Assembly: GCF_024298865.1 (NCBI RefSeq)
Contig: NZ_CP101163.1
Coordinates: 1 to 64,000, forward strand
Direction of reading: 5' to 3'
From: Halorarius halobius
Lineage (GTDB): Archaea; Halobacteriota; Halobacteria; Halobacteriales; Haloarculaceae
Length of the DNA: 64,000 nt
Position 1 is the stretch's first letter. The number at the start of each line of letters is the position of its first letter. Position numbers and translations under genes: made by a program. Shown piece after piece: positions 18,334 to 27,090 of this stretch. A model generated the notes under the pieces. It was not told the origin of the DNA. It made no database searches and worked only from the letters and a program-made list of their open reading frames with translations.

Positions 18334-18378
18334 GAATCTAAATGCAGAGGGCTTCATGATATATCTTAATATAACGTC

Positions 18379-18597
18379 GAACGTGTGATAAACTCTATCA
18401 ATGCTTTGAGCATCTCCCAGCCAAGTTTTCTCCGCGTTCATAGTTGGTGATTGCGACGACGAGTCGAAAGGACAGCGTAAGAAACCGGCAAGCGAGTCGA
18501 GTGTCACGTGCATCGCCCTCTTCTGAGGCTTGTTTGCTCTCGGTGACCTCGGCTGCAATCAGACTGGTCGATCCGGTTGAACGATTGGAGAGCTGTA
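18379..18597 (-). mobile_element. 3' remnant of an IS5-type element
   Basis: The minus strand reads [20 protein letters not shown] and stops at 18398-18400. This is homologous to the tail of the neighbouring IS5 transposase (VFLALSLGLVVAITNSERGN). Beyond it, gaacgtgtgataa (18379-18391) matches 10 of 13 bases of that element's terminal repeat gagcgtgtcatag. Only the end of the old element survives, pointing at the acyl-CoA dehydrogenase start. Confidence 0.6.
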
Positions 18598-19646
18598 GAG
18601 CGTGTCATAGAAAGCGTCACGTACGAAGTAGCAGGGGGCGCGAAGTGTGTCCAACACAAGCGCAACCCTGCAAGACGTAGCTTCGGTAGACGACTTCTTG
18701 AATGTCGCGGCTACCGAGACGGTACCGCTGTTCGAGCACCTTGAGTTCGAGTTTCTGCTGGAGTACGATGTGTTCGCCCCCTCGAAGCGTGGGCGAACAC
18801 GAGTTCACCAGCCACCAGACCTCTTTCGCGGCTTTCTGCACTGCTACTACAAGGACATCTACGGCACACGTCCGGTTGCACGAGAACTCCAGCACGGCCT
18901 CGTCTGGTACTACTGCAGACTCGACAAACCACCATCCAGAGACACGATTGACCGGTTTCTCACTGACCTTGAACACGTCGTCGACGATATCTTTGAGAGG
19001 CTCGTCGAGCAGGCCGCCGCCCGCAGCCTGCTCGACTCGACGTACTCCATCGATTCGGCGCACATCGAGGCGGTCCAGTACAACGACGCTGCCTCATGGA
19101 ACTACGATCTAACAACTGAAGAGTACTACTACGGCTTCGGCTGTACGATCGTCTCAACCGGTTCAAAGATCCCAATTGCGGCGGAGTTCACACAGGCCAA
19201 ACAAGCAGACCAAGAGACGGCGATGCGCGTCACGTGTGACGCGCTCGCCGTCGATACACCGATCTGGATGCTTGGAGACAGCGCCTACGACATCCTCGAT
19301 TGGCACGACCACCTGCTGGCCGCAGGGGTCGTGCCAATCGCTCCATACAATCCGCGAAATCCTGACGACCCGAAAGCCATCGAGTACAGGGTCGAAGACC
19401 AAGTCGAGGATGTTCAGCTGAAAATCCATCTTGGACGAGACGTATAACAACCGGATAGGGGTCGAACGAACCAGCGACGTAGTCAAGGACTGCGGCCTCG
19501 GGCTCGCGCGAGCCCGAGGCCGCGTCCACGCACGAACAGAAGTGTTCCTTGCGCTGTCCCTCGGACTCGTTGTTGCGATCACAAACTCCGAGCGAGGAAA
19601 CGAACCGGGCTGTGAGAAGCTATGAGATGGATTCTATGGCACGCTC
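18598..19646 (+). mobile_element. IS5-family insertion sequence (about 1049 bp)
   Basis: Terminal inverted repeats GAGCGTGTCATAGAA (18598-18612) and TTCTATGGCACGCTC (19632-19646) differ by one base and enclose the transposase gene. The triplet GTA is found on both sides (18595-18597 and 19647-19649), a possible target duplication. Confidence 0.8.
18647..19625 (+). pseudogene. IS5-family transposase with a single frameshift
   Basis: The first frame (GTG start, 18647-19447) holds the IS5 core: the first DDE Asp in SIDSAHIEAV, the second in WMLGDSAYD. Near 19430 the frame shifts. The rest (LDETYNNRIGVERTSDVVKD, containing the catalytic Glu region VER, to NEPGCEKL) continues in a neighbouring frame to 19625. 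One base would restore the protein, so decay is recent or this is a sequence error. Confidence 0.8.
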
Positions 19647-19651
19647 GTAGC

Positions 19652-19668
19652 TGTTGATGATATCGACA
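19652..19668. promoter_or_regulatory. 17-bp dyad, candidate IclR operator site 2
   Basis: TGTTGATGATATCGACA, six bases beyond the right end of the IS5 element. One mismatch to the dyad in the iclR promoter. If both IS segments are removed it would lie about 50 bp upstream of the acyl-CoA dehydrogenase ATG. Confidence 0.6.
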
Positions 19669-19702
19669 ATAGTAGCTTAGAGATTTCTCATCTATGGGCA
19701 TA

Positions 19703-19728
19703 GAATAACAAATGTACTATTGTTATTC
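19703..19728. repeat. Perfect 9-bp inverted repeat between the two dyads
   Basis: GAATAACAA, an 8-nt spacer, then TTGTTATTC. It sits between candidate operator sites 2 and 3. It could be another protein-binding site or a hairpin; which one cannot be told from sequence. Confidence 0.5.
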
Positions 19729-19756
19729 CACAGATTCACCCCCCGACCATAGCTGG

Positions 19757-19773
19757 TGTTGATAATATCAACA
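19757..19773. promoter_or_regulatory. 17-bp dyad, candidate IclR operator site 3
   Basis: TGTTGATAATATCAACA is a perfect 8+1+8 palindrome and the best copy of the consensus. It lies exactly 105 bp from site 2, about ten helical turns, so both would face the same side of the DNA. Confidence 0.6.
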
Positions 19774-20167
19774 ATCTAGGGTCCGACCATTGTTGTAGTG
19801 AGCCTATTCGCTGCCATCAGACGATGCGCAAATTAGTCTTTAGTAATACGAAGGGGGTGCGACCTGATGCGGTATTCAATCCACCCCCTGTGGTATTAGT
19901 TAAAATGGCTGTGATGAATCGTCGGACGTAGTTTAATTTCACTATGCCACCGCCTGCCTGATGTTGTGAACCGTACATATCAGGTCGAGTTCGCGGAACT
20001 TTCCGTATATTTTTCGTGAAGCGGGGGATCTTTGACATAATCATCGGCGGTTTCCCGCTTTATCTCCCTAGTTCTAACGGTAGAAACCGACGCTATCCAG
20101 CGATTCACCGGGACCGAATTCGTTAGTATCCACCAGTCAATATTCGTGCAGTTCCGTCGGGGCCTCT
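19774..20167. other. 390-bp region without a supported gene
   Basis: AT-rich sequence between the dyads and the end of the HADH/ECH gene. A 75-codon minus frame (19817-20044) has no recognisable features. Probably the old upstream region of the acyl-CoA dehydrogenase gene plus the trailer of the next gene. Confidence 0.35.
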
Positions 20168-22141
20168 CTATCGCTTCCAGTCCGCTTCGCGTTTTTCGAG
20201 AAACGCCGCGAGTCCCTTCTCAGCTTCTTCCGACTGCGTCCGTTTGACGAGTCGGTCCATCGCCTCGTCAAACCACGTTTCCAGCAGATCGTCTTCCATC
20301 CCTGTCCATAGGTCTTTCATTTCGCTAATAGACTTCGGTCCCGATGCAGTCGTCGAATGAGCGAGTTCACGAACGATATCTTCTACCTGCGTTTCATCAA
20401 CTGCGTAATTGACGATTCCCATCGATTCCGCTTCAGTAGCGGTGAATTGATCGCCTGTCAACGACATTTCCATGATCTCTTTCTTTCCGAGACTCATCCG
20501 ACCGTATGTGAGTCCGATTGGCGGGAGCGCCCCGATCTGTCCTTCTGGAAGCGCGAAGCTACTGTTCGTAGAGGCGACTGCAAGATCGCAAAGTAGAACG
20601 AGCTCACACCCCCCGCCGTTAGCAGCTCCCTCAACTGCCGCAATTATCGGTTTCGGATGATTGCGAACCGTTTGTACCGTCGGGCCTAGGACCTCTTCGA
20701 ACATTTCCCTGGCGTCCTCTGTCGACTCAAGGCTTTGGATCTCCGCGATGTCGTCGCCAGCACAGAATGCTCGTCCTGCTCCCTGCAGAACTGTCGCTCG
20801 CACTTCGTCGTCATTCGCTGCCTTCTCGAGAGCGGCCTTCAGACCGTTCCAGCTCGACTTGTCAAGCGCGTTGAGTCGATCTGGTCTGTTGAGCGTGATC
20901 CATGCAGCGTATTCGCGTCGCTCATATCTAACCGTCTCGAACTCCGCCTGCTCGTATTCCCACTCGTAGAAGCCGGTTCCTGTCTTCTGCCCGAGTTCCT
21001 CGTTCGCCACCAATTCACGAAGGGATGGGTTGGGTTCATACTCATCCCAACCCGACCGGGCATGCAATTCTTCCAGCGTCTCGACAAGTCGGTCAATCCC
21101 GTACTCGTCAGCCATCTCGAGGAGGCCTCGCGGCCAGTTCATTCCGATTTGCATCGCCTTGTCGATCTCTGACTTCGTGGTCACGTCGTTCGCCAGCATC
21201 CACGCCGCTTCGTTAACAGCAGGCGCGACGAGATGTTTCGGATCGAAGTCATTGCGACGCTCCTGTGGAATCTCAACACGTGAGTACTCCCCTGGTTCTG
21301 GATAGGTGTAGAAACCCTCACCGGTCTTCATACCGTAATTCTCGGCCTCCTCCTTTTTTTCAAGCAGATCGGGGATGTGCAGGTCGACCCCTCGATCTTG
21401 CATCGAGTGGGCAGCCATGGTAGCGACATCTATACCACTGAAGTCGAGAACCTCGAACGGCCCCATTGGAAGGCCGATTCGCCGGATCGCGGCGTCTATT
21501 GTTTTCCTGTCTCGCCCCTCTTGGTCAACCTGACGAACTGCCTCAAGCCAGAATCGGAGATTGATCCGATTGATAAGGAATCCAGGGATATCCTTCTCAA
21601 CGAGTACTGGGGTCTTGCCAATCGCCTCGCTGATTGTTTCAGCCGCCTCAAATATATCGTTGGCCGTTTCCTTACCCCGGATAACCTCGACGATGTCCAT
21701 AAGCTGAACGGGATTGGAAAAATGCAGGCCGACGACCTTGCTCGGTCGATCCGTCGCGGACGCAATTTCGGTGATCGGGAGAGTACTAGTATTGGTCGCT
21801 AGAATCGTTCTTTCCGGTGCGTGGTTATCGATCGTACCAAAAACATCCTGTTTCAAGTCGATGTTCTCAGGCACTGCTTCGACGACAAGATCGGCATCAC
21901 CGTAGGCTTCTTCCTCTGATGTCGTCGTCTCGATCTGTGCTAATACGGCATCCGGATCCTCAGTGAGTTTCTCGAGACTTCCTTCGATTTTTTCGAGAGC
22001 GGTTTGCAAGACGTCCTCGTCGATGTCGATAATCGTAACGTCGTATCCAGACATCGCAAAGGTTTGAGCGATACCATGGCCCATTGTTCCGCCTCCGACG
22101 ACAGTCACAGTCTCTACACTTTCGGTTAGTGACGCACTCAT
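20168..22141 (-). CDS. 3-hydroxyacyl-CoA dehydrogenase / enoyl-CoA hydratase fusion
   Basis: 657 aa bifunctional beta-oxidation enzyme. The N-terminal NAD-binding domain has VVGGGTMGHGIAQ at residues 14-26. The HADH motif region LHFSNPVQLMDIVEVIRG and the two C-terminal HADH domains (GFLINRINLRFWLEAVRQ; NEAAWMLANDVTTKSEID) run to about residue 385. The enoyl-CoA hydratase domain (about 395-657) has ITLNRPDRLNALDKSSW, the oxyanion loop AFCAGDDIAE and EGAANGGGCELVLLCDLAVA. The HADH-then-ECH order is the usual haloarchaeal arrangement. Expected to hydrate enoyl-CoA and oxidise the 3-hydroxy product. Transcribed alone towards the IS-rich region. Confidence 0.93.
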   Translation of the reverse strand: MSASLTESVETVTVVGGGTMGHGIAQTFAMSGYDVTIIDIDEDVLQTALEKIEGSLEKLTEDPDAVLAQIETTTSEEEAYGDADLVVEAVPENIDLKQDVFGTIDNHAPERTILATNTSTLPITEIASATDRPSKVVGLHFSNPVQLMDIVEVIRGKETANDIFEAAETISEAIGKTPVLVEKDIPGFLINRINLRFWLEAVRQVDQEGRDRKTIDAAIRRIGLPMGPFEVLDFSGIDVATMAAHSMQDRGVDLHIPDLLEKKEEAENYGMKTGEGFYTYPEPGEYSRVEIPQERRNDFDPKHLVAPAVNEAAWMLANDVTTKSEIDKAMQIGMNWPRGLLEMADEYGIDRLVETLEELHARSGWDEYEPNPSLRELVANEELGQKTGTGFYEWEYEQAEFETVRYERREYAAWITLNRPDRLNALDKSSWNGLKAALEKAANDDEVRATVLQGAGRAFCAGDDIAEIQSLESTEDAREMFEEVLGPTVQTVRNHPKPIIAAVEGAANGGGCELVLLCDLAVASTNSSFALPEGQIGALPPIGLTYGRMSLGKKEIMEMSLTGDQFTATEAESMGIVNYAVDETQVEDIVRELAHSTTASGPKSISEMKDLWTGMEDDLLETWFDEAMDRLVKRTQSEEAEKGLAAFLEKREADWKR

Positions 22142-22394
22142 TTTTTCACCGTGATTAAGATGTCTCCGCCGGCCTTGTTATAATTTTCCCTAGTCTCTAA
22201 TGCTTCATCGGTCATTGGTTGGCTCTATTGCTCTTCCGAGGCCTCTCACAATACCATAGGAAAATCACGTTCTAGTGGTTTAATCTCATTCGAGGTACTA
22301 CCGGGTGCTGCTGGTGATGTAGTGGAAAGTGCGATCTTCGGTGGGCTTCTAGAGGGCATGAAACAGCCGGCAGAGAAGAGGACTCGACGCGCTA

Positions 22395-23689
22395 GTGTCA
22401 TTACCGCTAACCCACTCGATTCACGACGGGATACGAAGCTACGAAGGGACGCAGCTGGCCAAGCCGCGTCCCTGTCCACACTACAGGGGAAGCGATTACC
22501 GCAAACATGATTCACGCCCACGGCGCTTCGCCGTCCTCATCACTGAGGACGGCTTTGAGGACGTAACGGTTACCATCCAGCGATACTGGTGCAAGCAGTA
22601 CGAGAAACGGGTCGACGCAGAGATGTCCGAACGGTTCTACGAGGACTGTCTCTACTGCAAACCAATCGTCGACCTCTGGCTCTACCATGCCTCGGAGAAT
22701 CTGTTCAACCGGAGTAAACGGATTCCCCACATCCACTACGGCATCCAGGTTGACCGGGATACAATCCAGCGGTACGCTGAACTGTTTAGTGGCCGAGTCA
22801 ACGACCATCACGGTAGTAACTCAGACATGATCTTGAGGAACCGTGCCCGTAACGCAACGTTAACGACTTACACTCACCAACTCAAAACGACAATTTCTCA
22901 AAATGTTTCCTACATCGATAGGGTGACGGTCGCCGACGAACCACTCTCGCTGAATTTCCTCTCGCTTCTGTTTGGAACGGAAACCGCTGTGGAATTCTGT
23001 GAGTAGTATGCCGACGAACTGGCCGCCGAAGACGTGGTCGGTATCGTCGGGGTTGCGGACGAGACTACCCTGGCTAAGAAGGGAGCGAAGAAGCCATCGC
23101 GCGAGGAGCACGCCAAGCAAAAGACACCCGGAGAGCCGAAGAAGCCGTCCGGCAACGGCTTCTGCGTCGCCGGCAGCTATCTCCCGCAACTGGGCTGTAT
23201 CGCCAGCCTCTAGTGTCGTAACACCGACTTCGCGTGGCTGCTCACAGCCATGCTTGTCGCCTCCACTTGAGGGAGTTGACTAATGGATTGCCAGTGGTGA
23301 ATCTAGCTACAACGACACGGTTGCGCACAAAGAGTCGTGTCTCGTCCACGAGTTGCGACAGTTCGTATAATCGGACGGGCTGTCGTAGCCCCCAGAGCTG
23401 TCAAGAGGTTCAGAAGTACCACAGCTATCTCCCGGTAGTGTAAGAAGAGTTGTACGCGGAATGAGTCATGGTCTTCCGCGAGAAGTACCCGGCGTTGTGG
23501 GACGAAAAGATCGAGACGTTTAGTGGTCTGGTCAGTACAAATGCGATTGAGGGCAGCAACTGGCGGTTGAAATACGGGACTCCGAACGCCGTACACGCGG
23601 TACCAAACGTGCGTACGGCTCTACTCGCGCTCCACGCGATGTACGATTTGTTCCGCAATAGGCGTCCTCAGGTAAGTTTCACCCAATGA
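22395..23689 (+). pseudogene. Decayed copy of the zinc-ribbon DDE transposase at 23903
   Basis: Segments in several frames are homologous to the intact gene downstream: RRFAVLITEDGFEDVTVTIQ, YGIQVDRDTIQRYAELFSG, SYIDRVTVADEPLSLNFLSL, VVGIVGVADETTLAKKGAKK and VSTNAIEGSNWRLKYGT, ending near FTQ. Frameshifts and stops separate them. It ends with gtaagtttcaccc, like the right end of the intact copy (gcgtttcaccc). Confidence 0.75.
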
Positions 23690-23902
23690 TTTGGGAACTT
23701 CACCTGCGAGGATGTGATGAGCCAGTCGGCGTCACCGACTGGCCCGTCTCGTCAGCACGGTCTCTCGAAAGGAGCAGCATAGCGTCCCGAAACGAGCAGA
23801 AACAGGGCGACTGCGCGTTCCCCCAATGGATACTGCACCACCGCATTACGGTGGTGTCTGCAACGGGAGTGAAATACCACCCTCTCTTACTGGCCACTAC
23901 TC

Positions 23903-25228
23903 ATGCACGAAACCGAAGAAAAGACGCTGAACAGCCTCGTACCACTCGGTCTAATTCATGCGTTTCAGAGTTGGTTTCGCGGGTTTCAGGGCCAGCGGGT
24001 CGGAGACCCGCGGCCCTGTCCGAAGTGCGGTGAAACCACGGTCTGGAAGAACGGCTACCGAACGGATCGGCTCTTCGCCATCCTCATCACCGAGGATGGC
24101 TTCGACGAGATCACTGTCGAGATTCAGCGGTATCAGTGCTCCGAGTGCAGACATTCCTACGATGGCGATATCGGGGAGCTGTTCTACGAGGACTGTGAAT
24201 ACGCCAAACCAGTCGTTGATCTCTGCCTGTTCCATGCGGCGAAGAATCCGTTCCACGCGTGCGAACGGATTCTTCAGAATCAGTACGGTCTCCAGGTTGA
24301 CCGCGATACGATCCAACGCTATGCCGAGCTGTTCGGCGACGAAGTCGCCGAGCAGCACAGCGTCACGATTGCCGGCTGCATCCTCTCGATGAACTTCCTC
24401 TCGCTGTTGTTCGGTGTCAGCACCGTTGACGAACTCAAAACCGAGTTCGCCGACGAACTCGCTGCCGAGGACATCGACGGTCTCGTCGGGGTCGCCGACG
24501 AGACCTATCCGGCGAAGAAGGGCGCAAAGAAAGACCTCTACGAGGAAAATATGCGCCGGAAACAGGAGGGAGAAAACCCGAAGAAGTGGCCGGAAGGGTT
24601 CACTGTCGGATGTTCCTATCTGACTCAGCTGGGTTGTTTCGCCGGACTCCAGTGTCGGAACACCGCCTTCGCGCGAGCGCTGGCGCTCGCGCTCGTCTTC
24701 CCGCTCTTGGGTGTGGATTATTGGCTCACCGACGACAACGACTGCTACAACGACATCTTGCCGGATCGGGTGAAGTGTCTCGTCCACAAGCTCCGGACAC
24801 GCGCTCGCAGCGACGAGCGCGTGTCCGAACTGCACGAGGCGGGCGAGTTAGAGGAGTTGCGGGAGTATCTCGAAGACGAGTACGAGACTGCGTACGAGGA
24901 GATAGTGGCGACACTCCGTGAGGAGCACCCATCGTTCTGGGACGAGGACGAAGAAGAGTTCAATGGGCCAGTGAGTACGAATGCAATCGAAGGGGGGAAC
25001 TGGCGGCTGAAATACGGCCTTGGAGTCCCGTACGCGCGGTGCCATGCGGCACGCGCGCGTACATCGTTGTTGGCGCTGCGTGAATCGATGTCGACGTTCA
25101 CAAACGGCGAGCCGGCGGAGAGCTTCGCTCACCGCCACGGCTCATTTAGCTTTGAGCAGGTGTTGGGTGAGTCCTCGACACAGCCGCTACCGCCCCGGAA
25201 AGAAGATCACGTAACTCAGGCGGCGTAA
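23903..25228 (+). CDS. Zinc-ribbon DDE transposase (haloarchaeal ISNCY-like)
   Basis: 441 aa, full-length frame. The N-terminal zinc ribbon has CPKCGETTVWKNGYRTDRL, then CSECRHSYDGDIG. A candidate DDE triad is the Asp in GLVGVADETYPAKK, the Asp in WLTDDNDCYNDIL and the Glu in STNAIEGGNWRLKYGLG; the N-A-I-E pattern recalls mutator-type enzymes. It lies just downstream of a dead copy of itself. Element ends are only guessed: gggagtgaaat near 23866 and gcgtttcaccc near 25261-25271. Confidence 0.75.
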   Translation: MHETEEKTLNSLVPLGLIHAFQSWFRGFQGQRVGDPRPCPKCGETTVWKNGYRTDRLFAILITEDGFDEITVEIQRYQCSECRHSYDGDIGELFYEDCEYAKPVVDLCLFHAAKNPFHACERILQNQYGLQVDRDTIQRYAELFGDEVAEQHSVTIAGCILSMNFLSLLFGVSTVDELKTEFADELAAEDIDGLVGVADETYPAKKGAKKDLYEENMRRKQEGENPKKWPEGFTVGCSYLTQLGCFAGLQCRNTAFARALALALVFPLLGVDYWLTDDNDCYNDILPDRVKCLVHKLRTRARSDERVSELHEAGELEELREYLEDEYETAYEEIVATLREEHPSFWDEDEEEFNGPVSTNAIEGGNWRLKYGLGVPYARCHAARARTSLLALRESMSTFTNGEPAESFAHRHGSFSFEQVLGESSTQPLPPRKEDHVTQAA

Positions 25229-25310
25229 GAATCAGAAGGAGGAAGCAGCGGGTAAGGCTCTGCGTTTCACCCGAGTACTCCTCAGCACCCCGCATTACCG
25301 GCCAAACACT

Positions 25311-25318
25311 TATATGCA
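25311..25318 (+). promoter_or_regulatory. TATA box of the DUF35-thiolase operon
   Basis: tatatgca, preceded by the A-rich aaacact, centred about 25 bp before the ATG at 25339. This spacing predicts a leaderless or near-leaderless transcript, as is common in haloarchaea. Confidence 0.6.
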
Positions 25319-25338
25319 CAGCATCAATTTGGGAGCGT

Positions 25339-25773
25339 ATGCGACAAGTGCATCCCGACTATAATGAGTCGTCGGGACTCGTCGTTGACGGGTCGATTCG
25401 TATTGCCGCCGATGACAATCCAGTGCTGATAGGGACCGAATGTTCCGAGTGCGAGTACGTTGTCTTTCCATCTCGGCCGTTTTGCCGCAATTGTCTTTCG
25501 GACAACGTCTCTGATGTCGAACTTGCACGAACAGGACAACTCGAGACCTACACCGTCGCACATACTGGTCAAGAAGGAATCGAACCGCCGTACGCATTCG
25601 GCTTTGTGAACCTGGAAAACGTACAGATTTACTCCCGTTTCACCGAGTGGAAAGAAAGATCACTCGAAGTTGGCGACCAAGTGGAACTGGTACTTGAAAA
25701 AATCAAGACAGATACGGAGACCGGTGAACCGTTGTTTGGCCATATGTTCCGCCCCATGGAGGAAGAACAATGA
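25339..25773 (+). CDS. DUF35 zinc-ribbon/OB-fold protein (thiolase partner)
   Basis: 144 aa. Rubredoxin-like zinc ribbon (CSECEYVVFPSRPFCRNC, residues about 35-52) followed by an OB-fold (AYGFVNLENVQIYSRFTEW-like strand region to the C terminus). DUF35 proteins bind and funnel acyl-CoA to associated thiolases. Its stop overlaps the thiolase start by ATGA, so the pair should form one complex. Confidence 0.9.
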   Translation: MRQVHPDYNESSGLVVDGSIRIAADDNPVLIGTECSECEYVVFPSRPFCRNCLSDNVSDVELARTGQLETYTVAHTGQEGIEPPYAFGFVNLENVQIYSRFTEWKERSLEVGDQVELVLEKIKTDTETGEPLFGHMFRPMEEEQ

Positions 25774-26942
25774 CTGAAAACGAAGTAGCTGTCGTCAACG
25801 TCGGTCAGTCCGACTTCGGCGAACTGGAGGGACAGCGCGTAACTGAGTTTGGGAGCAGAGCCGTTCGTGAAGCGCTCTTGTCTTCGAGCGTTGAACCAGA
25901 TGATATCGAGGAAGCGTATATCGGTAATGTCGCTACTACTGCTCAGGATCAAACCAGTGTTATTGGCCAAGCAATACTCCGAGAAGTAGGGGTAACAGGT
26001 ATCCCGATCATCCGAGTTGAGAACGCGTGTGCCAGCTCAACCTGTGCATTCCAAGAGGCCTATAAGAGAGTTCAATCAGGCGAATCCGATATCGTGCTCG
26101 CTATGGGTGTTGAGAAAATGACTGGTGTCCCGACGGAGGTTGCTCTCAAAGATATGGCTGGTGCGGCGGACGCAGAAGTTGAGGGTGCAATGGGGATGAC
26201 GTTCATGGGTCTCTACGGGATGCGCGCTAACGCCTACATGAATCAGTTCGGTAATGTACGCGAGGAATTGGCCGACATCGCGGTCAAAAATCATGACAAT
26301 GGGCTTAAAAATCCACGGGCACATCTTCAGCTCAACGTTGACCGCGACGACATCCTTGAATCCCGCCCAATCTCCGATCCTATCCGGCTGCTTGATGCCT
26401 GTCCAATGTCAGATGGAGCAGCAGCAGCAGTCATCGCACGCACCGAAATCGCCGAAGAGTTGGTTGAAGAACCAATCTACGTCGATGCTGCCGAAATGTT
26501 GAGCGGCAATTACCTTGAGGAGGTCGAATTCTGGCGTGAAGAACTTGACGAACGCGTGGCCCAAAAGGCCTACAGTGAGGCTGGTATCGGCCCGGATGAT
26601 CTGGATGTTGTCGAAGTTCATGATGCGGCTACCATCGGCGAGCTAATGCATTATGAAGGACTCGGGTTAGCGGATCAAGGGGAAGGTGCTTCACTCGTCC
26701 GGAGTGGTGACGTTATGCTCGATGGTCGTACTCCGGTTAATCCAAGTGGTGGACTCAAGTCACGCGGTCATCCCGTGGGAGCAACGGGGGTGGCCCAGAT
26801 CTGTGAACTCGTCTGGCAACTCCGTGGCGAGGCGGGAGCCCGGCAGGTTGAAAATCCGTCTATTGGATTAGCCCAGAACTCGGGTGGCGCACTTGTAGGT
26901 GAAGGCGGCGTATCGACAGTAACGATCCTCAGTAACCGCTGA
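25770..26942 (+). CDS. Thiolase (acetyl-CoA acetyltransferase / SCP-x type)
   Basis: 390 aa. The nucleophilic Cys87 is in NACASSTCAFQEA; the second catalytic region reads EVHDAATIGELMHYE. The C-terminal GGLKSRGHPVGATGVAQ carries the catalytic His. The SCP2/SCP-x style is typical of archaeal thiolases that need a DUF35 partner, here coupled directly upstream by ATGA. Predicted to cleave or form 3-ketoacyl-CoA. The degradative direction is inferred from the surrounding beta-oxidation genes. Confidence 0.92.
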   Translation: MTENEVAVVNVGQSDFGELEGQRVTEFGSRAVREALLSSSVEPDDIEEAYIGNVATTAQDQTSVIGQAILREVGVTGIPIIRVENACASSTCAFQEAYKRVQSGESDIVLAMGVEKMTGVPTEVALKDMAGAADAEVEGAMGMTFMGLYGMRANAYMNQFGNVREELADIAVKNHDNGLKNPRAHLQLNVDRDDILESRPISDPIRLLDACPMSDGAAAAVIARTEIAEELVEEPIYVDAAEMLSGNYLEEVEFWREELDERVAQKAYSEAGIGPDDLDVVEVHDAATIGELMHYEGLGLADQGEGASLVRSGDVMLDGRTPVNPSGGLKSRGHPVGATGVAQICELVWQLRGEAGARQVENPSIGLAQNSGGALVGEGGVSTVTILSNR

Positions 26943-27059
26943 ACTTTTTTCGTTTTTACTAGATATTCGGTTTCACCTTCCTATCTGAAGATCTGTCGGT
27001 AGACACCTCTGAAAATTGTTTCCCAATCGGCAACAGCAGAATAGGTTGTTACCCCGAAC

Positions 27060-27069
27060 CTATATATAT
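27060..27069 (+). promoter_or_regulatory. TATA box of the acyl-CoA ligase operon
   Basis: ctatatatatg, centred about 26 bp before the ATG at 27091. Immediately upstream, AGGTT-N9-AACCT forms a weak dyad over the BRE position. Confidence 0.55.
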
Positions 27070-27090
27070 GGGGGCACATAACAAGAATTC

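Noticed and set aside
17194-18369. 391-codon open frame on the plus strand
   Set aside because: It is exactly antisense to the acyl-CoA dehydrogenase; long antisense frames are common in GC-rich haloarchaeal genes. The minus-strand product has all catalytic motifs.
23951-24835. 294-codon minus-strand frame
   Set aside because: Antisense shadow of the zinc-ribbon transposase.
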